From: DATKZM01 sp035527975
GTDB taxonomy: Bacteria > Pseudomonadota > Alphaproteobacteria > JAPULJ01
Direction: 5' to 3'
Length of the DNA stretch: 64,000 nucleotides
NCBI GenBank assembly: GCA_035527975.1
Contig: DATKZM010000043.1
Location: forward strand, 58,089-122,088
This document shows positions 8,430 through 17,824 of the stretch, piece after piece. Under the pieces are notes generated by a model. It was not told the DNA's origin and ran no database searches. It saw nothing but the letters and a program-made list of their open reading frames with translations. The translations under genes were made by a program, and so were the position numbers. Every line of letters begins with the position of its first letter. Position 1 is the stretch's first letter.

Positions 8430-8800
8430 GTGGATAGCTTAAGAAACTATTAAAAGAAACACCTGAAGACACCACATAAAACTAGTTGATGTCTATAGAT
8501 GTACAAGTATCTAAATTTTAAATAAAATTGTTTACTTATATTTTATTATAAACATATTTAGATAATTTGTAGACTTTAATTGCATCAACATTATACAACG
8601 TACATTTCATTTTAAAATAAATAATAATAGAGATTTATAACAATAATATATGACAAAATTTTCTGTTCTTCAGAAGAAGATCTGATTTTACTAAAATACA
8701 AAATACTATTCTTTTTATATATCTATATGTATAGAGAACACTATTCACAATTCGACCTGCACTTCTTTAACTATTTATTTATCATCGATTCTGACAATGC
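8430..8800. promoter_or_regulatory. Very AT-rich island between divergent flp and TadG-like genes
   Basis: By eye about four fifths of this stretch is A or T, against a background well above 60% GC. It contains runs such as aaaattgtttacttatattttatta and the 13-bp inverted repeat ttcttc-a-gaagaa (8666-8678). It has no open reading frame. It must hold the promoters of the flp operon and of the divergent gene at 8852, and is the kind of sequence bound by H-NS/MucR/Ros-like silencers. The role is inferred; the composition is seen. Confidence 0.75.
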
Positions 8801-8851
8801 ACCTCAATTCACAACCTGTTCCGTATATCTGTAACGGTTTGGGTGGCGCAC

Positions 8852-10294
8852 ATGTTCATGTCTCGTTGGACCAACTTCTTCCGTTCGCTGCTTCGCGATA
8901 CCGGCGGCGCCAGTATCGTGTTCGTGGCGGCGGCTATCGTTCCGATGGTGGGCTTCATCGGTCTGGGTACCGATGCCGCGCGCGGATATCTGGTCAAAGC
9001 GCGGCTCAGCCAGGCGCTGGATGCCGCCGGCCTCGCCGGCGCCCAGAACGCGACCGACACCACGTTGCTTCAGCAAGACATCCTGATGTTCTTCAATGCG
9101 AACTATCCGGCAGGGTTTCTCGGATCGACGACCACGGGCCCCACCTACACGTATGATTCGGTGAACGACAAGCTGGTGGTTACGGCCGTCGCCACCGTGC
9201 CGACCACGTTCATGCGGGTGCTCGGCTTCAAGGACATGAACGTGTCGGCGACCACCGAGGTCACGCGCAAAACGCAGTATCTCGACATCGTGCTGGCGAT
9301 GGATATGTCCGGTTCGATGAATAACTCCGCCGGCGGCGGCCTGACCCGGCTTGATGCCACGAAACTATCCGCGAACGTCCTGGTGGGCATTCTCTACGGC
9401 ACGGCGGAATCCAAGCCGCTGCTGAAGATGGGGCTGGTTCCGTGGACCAGTAAGGTGAAGGTCTGGATCCAGGGCCAGACGTTCTTCTCCGTATTGACCT
9501 CTGATCCAATCGTACCGTCGTTCAAGAACCCGGTGACCGGCCTCAATCAGACCAAGATCTATATTCCGAACAACTCGCCGGTACCCCTTCTCAGTTGGCC
9601 GCTAACCGACTGGAAGGGCTGCGTCTATGCCCGTTTCCTCAACGACGGCGACCCGACCAACGACGCTGACATCATCGAAGGCACGCTTACCACGCCGCAG
9701 GGCGACTGGATCGCCTGGGAGCCGATCGGCAATGAAGGTGAGCCGCAGCCCGGCGGCCTGAAATGTTCGTCCGGCGGCGGAACGGAGTGCACCGCGTGCC
9801 CGAACGTCGGCATTACGCCGCTCAACCAGAGCAAGACGACGATCACCAATGCGATCAACGCGCTCAGCGCGGGCGGATACACCAACATTCCGCAGGGGCT
9901 GGCCTGGGCCTGGCGTGTGCTCACACCGGGACCGCCCTTCGAAGAGGCCGAACTCACCCCCGACGGCCCGCGCGTGCAGGCCATCGTGTTGCTCACCGAT
10001 GGGCAGAACTGGGCCTGGTACGGCGATGCCTACAAGGCGATCTGGGGCACTGGCACGCCAAAAGCCCAGATGGATGCGCGGCTGCTGGCATTGGCCGCCA
10101 ATATCAAGGCCACAGGCGTGATCATCTATGTGATCCAGTTTGCCGATGGCAGCGCGACCTTGCAAAACCTGCTGAAGCAGGTGGCGACCGAGCCGGCCTC
10201 GCCGTACTACCACTACGCGCCCGACCCGAGCTCGCTGACCACCGTGTTCACCGAAATCGCCAATCATCTCTCGGAGCTGCGTCTGTCCAAATAG
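8852..10294 (+). CDS. TadG-like pilus-associated protein with von Willebrand factor A domain
   Basis: About 480 residues. The N-terminus has a TadE/TadG-type helix (GGASIVFVAAAIVPMVGFIGLGTDAARGYLVKARLSQALDAA) and then a vWA domain whose metal site is DMSGSMNN, with the later LLTDGQNWAW strand. The ATG at 8852 (GGTGG six bases before it) is preferred; GTG 8843 and ATG 8858 are alternatives. It is exported and membrane-anchored, and TadG proteins are minor pilin-like components. It is transcribed away from the Tad operon across the AT-rich island. TadE and TadF homologues are absent from the window. Confidence 0.85.
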   Translation: MFMSRWTNFFRSLLRDTGGASIVFVAAAIVPMVGFIGLGTDAARGYLVKARLSQALDAAGLAGAQNATDTTLLQQDILMFFNANYPAGFLGSTTTGPTYTYDSVNDKLVVTAVATVPTTFMRVLGFKDMNVSATTEVTRKTQYLDIVLAMDMSGSMNNSAGGGLTRLDATKLSANVLVGILYGTAESKPLLKMGLVPWTSKVKVWIQGQTFFSVLTSDPIVPSFKNPVTGLNQTKIYIPNNSPVPLLSWPLTDWKGCVYARFLNDGDPTNDADIIEGTLTTPQGDWIAWEPIGNEGEPQPGGLKCSSGGGTECTACPNVGITPLNQSKTTITNAINALSAGGYTNIPQGLAWAWRVLTPGPPFEEAELTPDGPRVQAIVLLTDGQNWAWYGDAYKAIWGTGTPKAQMDARLLALAANIKATGVIIYVIQFADGSATLQNLLKQVATEPASPYYHYAPDPSSLTTVFTEIANHLSELRLSK

Positions 10295-10307
10295 GCGCCT
10301 TGAGCGG

Positions 10308-10324
10308 GTTCCCGAAAATCGGGC
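10308..10324 (+). terminator. Short stem-loop after the TadG-like gene
   Basis: cccga-aaa-tcggg forms a 5-bp stem about 15 bases after the stop codon. There is no T-run, so it is a weak candidate terminator. Confidence 0.35.
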
Positions 10325-10438
10325 AGGCGCCCAAAATCGATCGGGGCCACTGCCGGTCATTTAAACCGGCGTTAAGGCCGCGCTGGCACACTCTTACGCC
10401 AGCATCGCCAGCCATTTCCGAGCCGAATGCGATCACCG

Positions 10439-11554
10439 ATGAGCGCCCTTACCACCAGTATCGACCGGCCGTCCGGGCGCGCACGCCGGGCCGCGATCGA
10501 ATTCGGCCTCGCTTGCCGTGAGGCGGCCCGCGAGCACCGCCTCTATATGGCGATTATCCTGGTCTACGCGATCGCCGGGCTCGCCACCGGGGTCATCACC
10601 GGGATAAGCGAGCTTGTGAATATCCGCTTCTATGCCGGGCCGTTCGTCCTGCTGATCTTCGTGTTCTCGTTCGTCTTCGTGCTTGGTCACACGGTCTGGA
10701 CCGCGGCGGTCGTGCGCCCAAAGGACTCGCTTTTCGTTGCCATCGGCCGGGATCTGAGAACCCGCATTCTAACCCGGCAGCGGATCGCGGGGTTCCTGGC
10801 AGCTTGCGTCCTGGCGCCGCTGTTCTTTTCCACCTTCGGATCGTTCAAGCGCCTGATCCCGCGGCTCAACCCGTTCAGCTGGGATCCCGCCTTCGTGGAG
10901 TTGGATCGCTGGCTGCATCTGGGCGAGCATCCCTGGCGGCTCTTGCAGCCCGTGCTTGGCGAGCCCCTTGTCACCAGCGCGCTCAGCTTCACCTACAATC
11001 TCTGGTTCTTCGTCCTCTCCTTCACCTTCATCTGGCAGGCGTTGAGCAGCAAGCGCGCGCGTTTGCGGATGCAATTCCTGATCGCGTTCCTGCTGACCTG
11101 GGTGGTACTGGGGACAGTTCTGGCGACGGTGTTTTCCTCCGCCGGCCCGGTCTATTTCGGCGCGGTGACCGGGCGCGCCGATCCGTTCGCACCGCTCATG
11201 ACGTATCTATATGGCGTACAGGAGGTTTATCCGGTCTGGGCGCTGGACGTCCAGGAACGGCTCTGGGCGACCTACCAGGCCGGCGGCATCGATCTCGGCT
11301 CGGGCATCTCGGCGATGCCGAGCCTCCACGTCGGAACCTCGGTCCTGTTCGCCTTGCTGGGCTGGCGGATAAACCGATGGGCCGGCATCGCCTATACGGT
11401 CTTTGCCGGTTTGATCATGATCGGCTCCGTGCATTTGGCATGGCATTACGCGATCGACGGCTATGTCTCGCTGATCGCGCTGCCGCCGATCTGGTGGCTG
11501 GCCGGGATCATCGCCCGCCGGTCGACCAGCGGCGTTCAACCTGCAGCGGCTTAG
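10439..11554 (+). CDS. PAP2 superfamily membrane phosphatase (Aur1/IPC-synthase-like), copy A
   Basis: About 371 residues with roughly eight membrane helices. The C-terminal half holds the PAP2 catalytic motifs: SAMPSLHVG (motif 2 with catalytic His) and SVHLAWHYAIDGY (motif 3). A PAP2_3 arrangement without the classical first motif is like inositol phosphorylceramide synthases. It is paralogous along its whole length to the gene at 16568 (shared GPVYFG/GPVYYG, SGISAMPSLHV, HYAIDGY). The start may be ATG 10427 or 10439. It converges on the next gene with a 4-base overlap. It probably acts on an envelope phospholipid or polyprenyl lipid. Confidence 0.8.
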   Translation: MSALTTSIDRPSGRARRAAIEFGLACREAAREHRLYMAIILVYAIAGLATGVITGISELVNIRFYAGPFVLLIFVFSFVFVLGHTVWTAAVVRPKDSLFVAIGRDLRTRILTRQRIAGFLAACVLAPLFFSTFGSFKRLIPRLNPFSWDPAFVELDRWLHLGEHPWRLLQPVLGEPLVTSALSFTYNLWFFVLSFTFIWQALSSKRARLRMQFLIAFLLTWVVLGTVLATVFSSAGPVYFGAVTGRADPFAPLMTYLYGVQEVYPVWALDVQERLWATYQAGGIDLGSGISAMPSLHVGTSVLFALLGWRINRWAGIAYTVFAGLIMIGSVHLAWHYAIDGYVSLIALPPIWWLAGIIARRSTSGVQPAAA

Positions 11555-13707
11555 CGCTTTCGCCGGCGCCGGGATTTGGCCGGCCGCCGGACCGGACGTT
11601 GGGCCGGCACAACCCCGCAAGCGATCCTGCTGGCAACCGTGGCACCGAAATCCGCGACGATGCCGCCATGATGGCAGCCGGGCGGCGTGAGCGTCGCCGT
11701 CTCGAAACGATGGAGCGCGACGGTCTTTGACCGGCTCGACCAGCCGCTATCCTGCCGCAATTGCGCAATCACGCTTTTTTCCGACGCCGGCAACTTCCAT
11801 TGCAGGATCGTCACCCCGGCATCCCAAGGCCAAGCGTTTCGCGCATCAGGCGCGGTGCGGACACCCTGGATCCAGGCGAGCGGTCCCCCGTCGCGGCGGG
11901 TGATGACCAGCACGCGCCCTTTTGTGCCCGCGGCAAATCCAAGCGCTCTCCATCCGGTCTTGTCCTTGGTGAACCGAACGGTAACCGGCCGCGTGCCGGC
12001 ACCGTCCAATAGACGCAGATCGAGCGCCACCGCTGGGCCGCGGATCGACAGGTTGAGCCGAAGCCGGCTCCAGTCGATCTGCCGCACGGACCGGATCACG
12101 ACCGGCTGCCGCGCCCGCAATGCGACATAGCCATAGAACCCGTCCCGGGCGCGCACGGACAAAGCCATCCGCCCATCGGCGCCATAGTAGCGCGCCGCCA
12201 ACGCAGTGCCGGAAACCGCCGGATCGAACACCGCGCCATGCGCGAGACCGCCATTGCTTGCATAAAAATAGAACGACAGATCATCGAAATAGGTGATGCG
12301 GGCGTTCTTACCGAGCATTGCCAGAACCCGCGACGGCTGACCGCGGTCGAGCGGCATGATGCCCCATGCGGTCATGTATCGCGCCATGGCTAGGGTCGCG
12401 CGGCTGCCGTTTGCAAGACTGCCGAGCGCGCTCAGGACCGCCGCCATCGCGACCAAGGCTGCCGCGACGATCCGCACCGAGAGGCCTGCCGCCGAGCGCA
12501 TGGCCGCCGCGAATCCGCCGCGGCCGACGCGATCGCGCGGAGCCACGAACAGCTCCACGCTGCGCCAGACCGCAAAGGCGGCGATGCCGGTCGCGACAAT
12601 GGCGAATGGCACGAACATGCGATGGAACATCTCGCCCGGATAGCGCGGTAGGACATAAACGAGGCTTGCCGCCGCGAGCCCCGCTGCGAGTGTGGCAAGC
12701 GCCCAGATCCCCCGCCGCCGTTCGGCGCCGGCAATCATCAGCCCCAAGGCCGCGAGCGCCAGCACGGCGGCGCCGCCACGCTCGTTGAGCCAGGGCTGGA
12801 CCGCCCACCAGGCCGCGCGCAGGTTCTTCTCCACGCCGGCCACCAAGTCCCAACCGTCCTTGGCGTGCAGTCCCTGAAAGCTGAGCGTCGGCCGCTCGAT
12901 GATCTGGGCGGCGATCAAGGGCGAGGCCGCGGCCACCACACCTAATACCAACACCGCCCAGCCCCGCGGCGATCGCCACGATATCAACCCGGCATAAAGC
13001 GCCAACGCGCCCGCGCCGTAGACACTGCCGATCGGGTGGGTCCAGGCGGCCGCCAGGATCAAGAAAGGCAAGATCAGGGTCAGGCCCCGGACCCGGGCGA
13101 GCACGGCCGCCCATGAGAGCAGACCCAGCCCGAGCGCCATCGTGCTCGGAACGATCCAGTGCAGGCCGTGATAGCCGGGATAGACGGCGAAGGCGAGAAG
13201 CGCCAATGCCAACCCTGCCGGTCCGACGCCGAACGCCGCGGTGAGCAGCCAGGCAACGGCGCAAGCAATCATCACCGCGCCGGCGACCGAGAGGATATTG
13301 AGGGCGAGCTCGTAGCCGATACCAGCCGAGCGCAGAACATAAAGCAGCGCCGAATGGGCGAGGTGATATTGAAGCAGGCCGCGCTGATGTGCGAGACCGC
13401 GTTGCCGGGCGATGTTGTCGGGCAGGTTCGATCCCCGGCCGACTTGCATGCGCAGGTCGGCAAGCGCCGGGCAGCGCTGGCGCAGACAGGCCCGAAGCTG
13501 TTCGGCCTTGGCGATATAGACGTAAGCGTCGGTGGTCCCGGGCGGAACCGGGCGGGCGACGATCGGGCCGAAGACCAATCCCACCTGAACGAAGACGTAA
13601 AGCGCGAACCCGACCGCCAGCACGAGCGCGGCCGGCCGGGCCGTCAGGCGCGACAAGGTTCGCTCGCCCTCATCGCCCGGGGACACCGTCGCCGTCTGCT
13701 CGTTCAT
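11551..13707 (-). CDS. Large polytopic membrane protein, GT-C glycosyltransferase-like
   Basis: 718 residues. About 12 hydrophobic helices cover residues 25-440, followed by a soluble C-terminal domain of beta character (about 470-680) and a basic tail (RRPAKSRRRRKR). The overall plan, with an Asp-Ala-Tyr motif in the first periplasmic loop (TTDAYVYIAKAEQL) after helix 1, is that of lipid-linked-sugar glycosyltransferases of the GT-C fold. I do not recognise a specific family. It lies between PAP2 copy A and phoD in a region of envelope genes. Confidence 0.55.
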   Translation of the reverse strand: MNEQTATVSPGDEGERTLSRLTARPAALVLAVGFALYVFVQVGLVFGPIVARPVPPGTTDAYVYIAKAEQLRACLRQRCPALADLRMQVGRGSNLPDNIARQRGLAHQRGLLQYHLAHSALLYVLRSAGIGYELALNILSVAGAVMIACAVAWLLTAAFGVGPAGLALALLAFAVYPGYHGLHWIVPSTMALGLGLLSWAAVLARVRGLTLILPFLILAAAWTHPIGSVYGAGALALYAGLISWRSPRGWAVLVLGVVAAASPLIAAQIIERPTLSFQGLHAKDGWDLVAGVEKNLRAAWWAVQPWLNERGGAAVLALAALGLMIAGAERRRGIWALATLAAGLAAASLVYVLPRYPGEMFHRMFVPFAIVATGIAAFAVWRSVELFVAPRDRVGRGGFAAAMRSAAGLSVRIVAAALVAMAAVLSALGSLANGSRATLAMARYMTAWGIMPLDRGQPSRVLAMLGKNARITYFDDLSFYFYASNGGLAHGAVFDPAVSGTALAARYYGADGRMALSVRARDGFYGYVALRARQPVVIRSVRQIDWSRLRLNLSIRGPAVALDLRLLDGAGTRPVTVRFTKDKTGWRALGFAAGTKGRVLVITRRDGGPLAWIQGVRTAPDARNAWPWDAGVTILQWKLPASEKSVIAQLRQDSGWSSRSKTVALHRFETATLTPPGCHHGGIVADFGATVASRIACGVVPAQRPVRRPAKSRRRRKR

Positions 13708-13941
13708 TCGGGCCGTCCGATCGATCGATCGCGGCCGAGAGTCTCTGGGGAGAGCCCCGTCGGGGTCGGTCGCGCAGGTCCCTATTGATATCGAATTACG
13801 GTTCGGTTTTCACGCGCTTCAAGCCACCTGATCGCTTCGGTTGGCCCAATTGGCCGAGCCCGGACACAATTTTGAAGTATTGGCTTAGTGCTTCTTTGCT
13901 AGGCTGACGCCCGCCGGGACCCGCATCGGAGCCGCCGCCGC

Positions 13942-15531
13942 ATGGCCGACACGACCTCACGCCCACTGCTGACGCGCCGTCTTTTCCTGGCCGGCGCCGC
14001 CAGCAGCGCGCTGACCACGGGCGGCCTAGCGCCGTCCATCGTCGAGGCGGCGCCGCGCCTGCCTGGCAACCCCTTTACGCTCGGGGTGGCGTCCGGCGAG
14101 CCGGCCCCCGACGGTTTCGTGATCTGGACCCGGCTGGCGCCCGATCTGGCGCCCAATTTGGCACAGGGCGGCGGCATGCCGCCGGCTCCGATGGCGGTCG
14201 ACTGGGAGCTTGCGCTGGATGCGCGGATGCGGCGGGTCGTGCGCCGGGGACGCGTTATCGCCCGGCCGGAATCCGCCCACGCCCTTCACGTCGAGATCGG
14301 TGGCTTGGCGCCGCGGCGCCCATACTGGTACCGCTTTCGCGCCGCCGGCGTCCAAAGTCCGATCGGCCGCGCCGTGACAACCCCCTCCGCCGGCGCCCCG
14401 GTCGATCTCTATCGGATCGCCGTTGCATCATGCCAGCACTACGAATACGGCTATTACAGCGCCTACCGCCATATGGTTGCCGACAAGCCCGACCTGATCC
14501 TGCATCTGGGCGACTACATTTACGAGAACGGCACCAACAACCGGTCCACGCGAACTGTGCGCCGCCATCCGCCGCATGAGGCAAAAACCCTGGCGCAGTA
14601 CCGCGAGCGTTATGCGCTTTACCGCTCGGATCCCGATCTGCAGGCGGCGCACGCCTGGTGTCCTTGGGTTGTGACCTGGGACGACCATGAAGTCGACAAT
14701 GACTATGCCAACGATCAGTCGGAGCACCGCGCGCTGCCGGCCGAATTCCTGCGCCGCCGCGCCGCCGCCTATCAGGCCTATTACGAGCACATGCCGCTGC
14801 GACGCCTATCGCGTCCCCGCGGAGATCACATGCAGATCTACCGCCGGCTCGATATCGGGCGTCTGATTTCGCTCAACGTGCTCGACAACCGCCAGTACCG
14901 CTCCGATCAGGTTTGCGGCGGCGAGCGTGGCGGCTCGGCCGCGATTACCGATTGCGAGGCGCTGTCCAATCCCGACCACACCATGCTTGGCCACCCCCAG
15001 GAAAAGTGGCTGACGGGCAATCTCGGACGCAGCAAGGCACGCTGGAATGTATTGGCACAGCAGCAGCTCATGGCGCAGTTCGTGGCTTACGACAAACAGA
15101 ACCGCGCGTTGCGATCCAACGAAGGGTGGGACGGCTACCCAGGATCGCGCGAGCGCATCCTGAAGTTCATCGAGCAGAGCCGCGTGCAGAACACCGTCGC
15201 CCTGGGCGGCGACATCCACTCCTACTGGGTGAGCGACCTCAAGCCCGACTTCGGCAAACGCGACGCAGCGCCGGTGGCGACCGAGTTCGTCGGCACGTCG
15301 ATCAGCTCGCCCGGCATCCCTTACGGCCGTTTGATGGCCCATATGCCGAGCAATCCGCATATCCGATATTTCGAGAGCCGGCGGCGGGGCTATCTTTTGT
15401 GCGCCGTGACCGATGACCACTGGCTGACCGATCTGCGTACGGTGAAAACCGTACGCGACCGCCACAGCGGCATCGACACGCTGCGAAGCTTCTACGTGGA
15501 ATCGGGCCGCCCAGGCGCGCATCTCGCTTAG
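13942..15531 (+). CDS. phoD: PhoD-type alkaline phosphatase/phosphodiesterase, Tat-exported
   Basis: 529 residues. A twin-arginine signal (TRRLFLAGAASSALTTGG) leads into the Fn3-like N-terminal PhoD domain (NPFTLGVASGEPAPDGFVIW) and the metallophosphatase core with LILHLGDYIYENG, VTWDDHEVDNDYAND and VALGGDIHSYWV, which supply the metal ligands. PhoD releases phosphate from monoesters and diesters in the periplasm, using Ca and Fe. No Pho box was identified in the 234-bp gap upstream. Length and motifs are complete. Confidence 0.92.
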   Translation: MADTTSRPLLTRRLFLAGAASSALTTGGLAPSIVEAAPRLPGNPFTLGVASGEPAPDGFVIWTRLAPDLAPNLAQGGGMPPAPMAVDWELALDARMRRVVRRGRVIARPESAHALHVEIGGLAPRRPYWYRFRAAGVQSPIGRAVTTPSAGAPVDLYRIAVASCQHYEYGYYSAYRHMVADKPDLILHLGDYIYENGTNNRSTRTVRRHPPHEAKTLAQYRERYALYRSDPDLQAAHAWCPWVVTWDDHEVDNDYANDQSEHRALPAEFLRRRAAAYQAYYEHMPLRRLSRPRGDHMQIYRRLDIGRLISLNVLDNRQYRSDQVCGGERGGSAAITDCEALSNPDHTMLGHPQEKWLTGNLGRSKARWNVLAQQQLMAQFVAYDKQNRALRSNEGWDGYPGSRERILKFIEQSRVQNTVALGGDIHSYWVSDLKPDFGKRDAAPVATEFVGTSISSPGIPYGRLMAHMPSNPHIRYFESRRRGYLLCAVTDDHWLTDLRTVKTVRDRHSGIDTLRSFYVESGRPGAHLA

Positions 15532-15575
15532 AAGGCAATCGTGAGAGTTGCGAGGGGTCCAGGCGGCGCAATGCC

Positions 15576-15845
15576 TAATACCAAATCTCAGTGATATTGA
15601 CCTATTTCACCGCCAAGATTTTGTCCGCCGTTTAGGCGCGGGTTGCGCCGTGGTGCGGCGCACCACAAGCCGCGCGCAACGACGCCGGCGGACAAAAGAT
15701 GGCGGCCTTCGGTGGGGCCGATTGGCCCTCAGGTTAGGCACGCGGCGCGGCGCGATGCAGCGCATCGGGCAAGCCCGCGTAACGCGGCCGGAGGGCCAAT
15801 CCGCCGCCATCAAATGGATCTATATCACTGAGACTTGGTATAAAT
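15576..15845. repeat. MITE-like element with 32-bp imperfect terminal inverted repeats and two internal hairpins
   Basis: The ends, about 15576-15608 and 15812-15844, are imperfect inverted repeats sharing ataccaa and tctcagtgatat. Inside, ttttgtccgccg (15619-15630) pairs with cggcggacaaaa (15686-15697) around a smaller stem gtggtgc/gcaccac, and gatggcggc (15699-15707) pairs with gccgccatc (15803-15811), enclosing gattggccctc (15720-15730) with gagggccaatc (15791-15801). No coding capacity is convincing. It fills most of the 417-bp gap between phoD and gtrA; I see nothing else there. Confidence 0.75.
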
Positions 15846-15948
15846 CATCCTTAACATCGACTGGGTCATAACGGCCAAACGAGACCCAGAGACATTCACT
15901 CCAACCGGTGGTCGCGGACGATGAATTCCGATCCCATGGCGACACCCG

Positions 15949-16359
15949 CTAATTGCGGGCCTTACCCGCGACTTCGTCCGATTCGGCGAAAACAAAGTCG
16001 CGGCAAGCCACGAAACCGAATGCCGGCGTGGTGAGAGCGACAACGGCAATCGCGACGCGGTAGTCGCCGCCTGCCCGCTCAGTGACCGCCCAGATAATCA
16101 CTTGGCCGAAGGCAAGCGCGAGCGCCGCAACAGCGACAAACCGGGGGAAATAGCGCGCGTGCATACCCTCGCATTCGAAGGTCCATTTGTGATTGCCGGC
16201 ATAGGTCACGAGGATCGCGACGAGAAGGCCGCCAAGGTTGGCCGACAGGCTCGGCATGGCGGTGAACTTGACCATCGCCAGCACTGCTAGGACATGCGCC
16301 ACGGTGGCGGTAAGACCTACCGCGCCGAACCGGGCTGCTTGGAACATAGCATTGCTCAT
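15949..16359 (-). CDS. gtrA: GtrA family membrane protein (putative polyprenyl-phosphate-sugar flippase)
   Basis: 136 residues from the ATG at 16359 (GGAG five bases upstream), with four membrane helices. Family hallmarks are FGAVGLTATVAHVLAVLAMV at the N-terminus, the NHKWTFE motif after helix 2 and FVACRDFVF at the end. GtrA proteins flip undecaprenyl-phosphate-linked sugars made by GtrB for use by a GT-C transferase. A gtrB-like fragment and a GT-C gene lie a few kb away (19706 and 17939), so this may be the remnant of a gtr system. Confidence 0.85.
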   Translation of the reverse strand: MSNAMFQAARFGAVGLTATVAHVLAVLAMVKFTAMPSLSANLGGLLVAILVTYAGNHKWTFECEGMHARYFPRFVAVAALALAFGQVIIWAVTERAGGDYRVAIAVVALTTPAFGFVACRDFVFAESDEVAGKARN

Positions 16360-16567
16360 GGTCACTCCAATGCCGCCAAATACCGCAAGATCGCTGTACT
16401 TATGGCAGCCGATCCATCACTCCTCCGACACATTCGTTTGGCATTCACCAGCCATCGGAGCGGCGTCACCCACCTCCTAGGATCGCGTCCAATTCGTTAA
16501 ACTCGACTTAACTTTCAATGGAGTATCTAGACACTGTTAAACCAATTCTTGAGCGACTTTAATTCCT
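16360..16567. promoter_or_regulatory. Divergent promoter region between gtrA and PAP2 copy B
   Basis: This 208-bp gap has a locally AT-rich half (16490-16567). It contains gttaa-N7-ttaac (around 16496) and a further gttaaac. It must drive both genes; no consensus promoter is claimed. Confidence 0.4.
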
Positions 16568-17698
16568 ATGACCGATCGGCAATCGCGAGCGATAAACGTC
16601 GACGCGGGTCCTGGGGATTTGACCGGGTTCCGCGCGGCCATTAACGACTTTGGCGCCACCTGTGTGGAGACCGCCCGAAGCCACTTTCTGTTCATCGCAA
16701 TCATCGTGGTGTACGCCGCGCTTGCCGTGATCGTGGGAAGGCTGACCGGGTACTCACATGTCGTAAACGTGGAGTTCTACGGCACCGATTTCCTGGTAGT
16801 GCTCAGTGCATTCGCGGTGGTGCTGACGCTCGGGCATACGATCTGGATGACTGTTATCGTTCGGCCAGGCGGCCGATTGTATCCGGCGATATTCGACGAC
16901 TACCGAAGGCGTTTCGTGAGGCCAAAACGGATCGCCGCCTTTCTCCTGGTCGTTTGCCTATCACCGTTCTTTTTCAGTGCCTTCTCGTCCTTCAAACGGA
17001 TGATCCCCTATTACAGCCAATGGCATTGGGATGCGACTTTCAAGGATTGGGACAAGTGGCTGCATTTTGGCCGCCATCCCTGGGAATGGACGCACGCCGT
17101 ATTTGGCTCGCCTGCGGCAAGCGGCGTCATCAGCTTTGGTTATAACGTTTGGTACTTCGTCATATTCTTCACCTTCATCTGGCAGGCATGGAATACAAAC
17201 CAGCCGCGCCTGCGCACCCAGTACCTCTACTCTTCCATCCTGACTTGGATAATCCTCGGAACCGTTCTGGCGACGGCACTAGCCTCCGCTGGCCCGGTTT
17301 ACTATGGCCGTGTGGTTGGGGGGACGGATCCGTTTGCGCCGCTTATGCGTCGGCTCTACGAGATCAACGCGGTGTGGGAAATATGGACGCTGCCGCTGCC
17401 GATACAGGAAAAGCTGTGGGCGATCCATGAATCGAAAGAATCAGTGCTCGGCTCGGGAATTTCTGCGATGCCCAGTCTGCACGTTGCCACCACGACCCTG
17501 GCCATGATCCTTGCCTGGAAATTCAACAAGGTGGCTGGCATCGTGATGAGCTTGTTTGTCGTCATGATCCAGATCGGATCGGTGCATCTGGGATGGCATT
17601 ATGCGATCGATGGCTATCTCTCTTTTGCTCTCGTTTTCCTGATCTGGTTTGGCGTCGGCAGGGTCATCGACTGGTGGGAGCGCCGCAAAGTCGGCTAA
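16568..17698 (+). CDS. PAP2 superfamily membrane phosphatase (Aur1/IPC-synthase-like), copy B
   Basis: 376 residues, aligned end to end with the product of 10439-11554: ETARSHFLFIAIIVVYA, LGHTIWMTVIVRP, FFFSAFSSFKRMIP, SGISAMPSLHVAT and SVHLGWHYAIDGYL all have counterparts. Catalytic His residues of motifs 2 and 3 and the motif 3 Asp are intact. Codon use appears less GC-rich than in copy A. It may dephosphorylate or transfer headgroups of an envelope lipid. It is divergent from gtrA. Confidence 0.8.
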   Translation: MTDRQSRAINVDAGPGDLTGFRAAINDFGATCVETARSHFLFIAIIVVYAALAVIVGRLTGYSHVVNVEFYGTDFLVVLSAFAVVLTLGHTIWMTVIVRPGGRLYPAIFDDYRRRFVRPKRIAAFLLVVCLSPFFFSAFSSFKRMIPYYSQWHWDATFKDWDKWLHFGRHPWEWTHAVFGSPAASGVISFGYNVWYFVIFFTFIWQAWNTNQPRLRTQYLYSSILTWIILGTVLATALASAGPVYYGRVVGGTDPFAPLMRRLYEINAVWEIWTLPLPIQEKLWAIHESKESVLGSGISAMPSLHVATTTLAMILAWKFNKVAGIVMSLFVVMIQIGSVHLGWHYAIDGYLSFALVFLIWFGVGRVIDWWERRKVG

Positions 17699-17824
17699 CC
17701 GCGGCCAAGACACGATACCTGCGGCTTGCGCGGCCGATCCTCTCACCAAAACCGCTATCACGGATCGCTGCCCCCTCCGGCTCGACCGTGAAAGCCCGAA
17801 TTCGGCAATCGCAAATCTTGCCGC

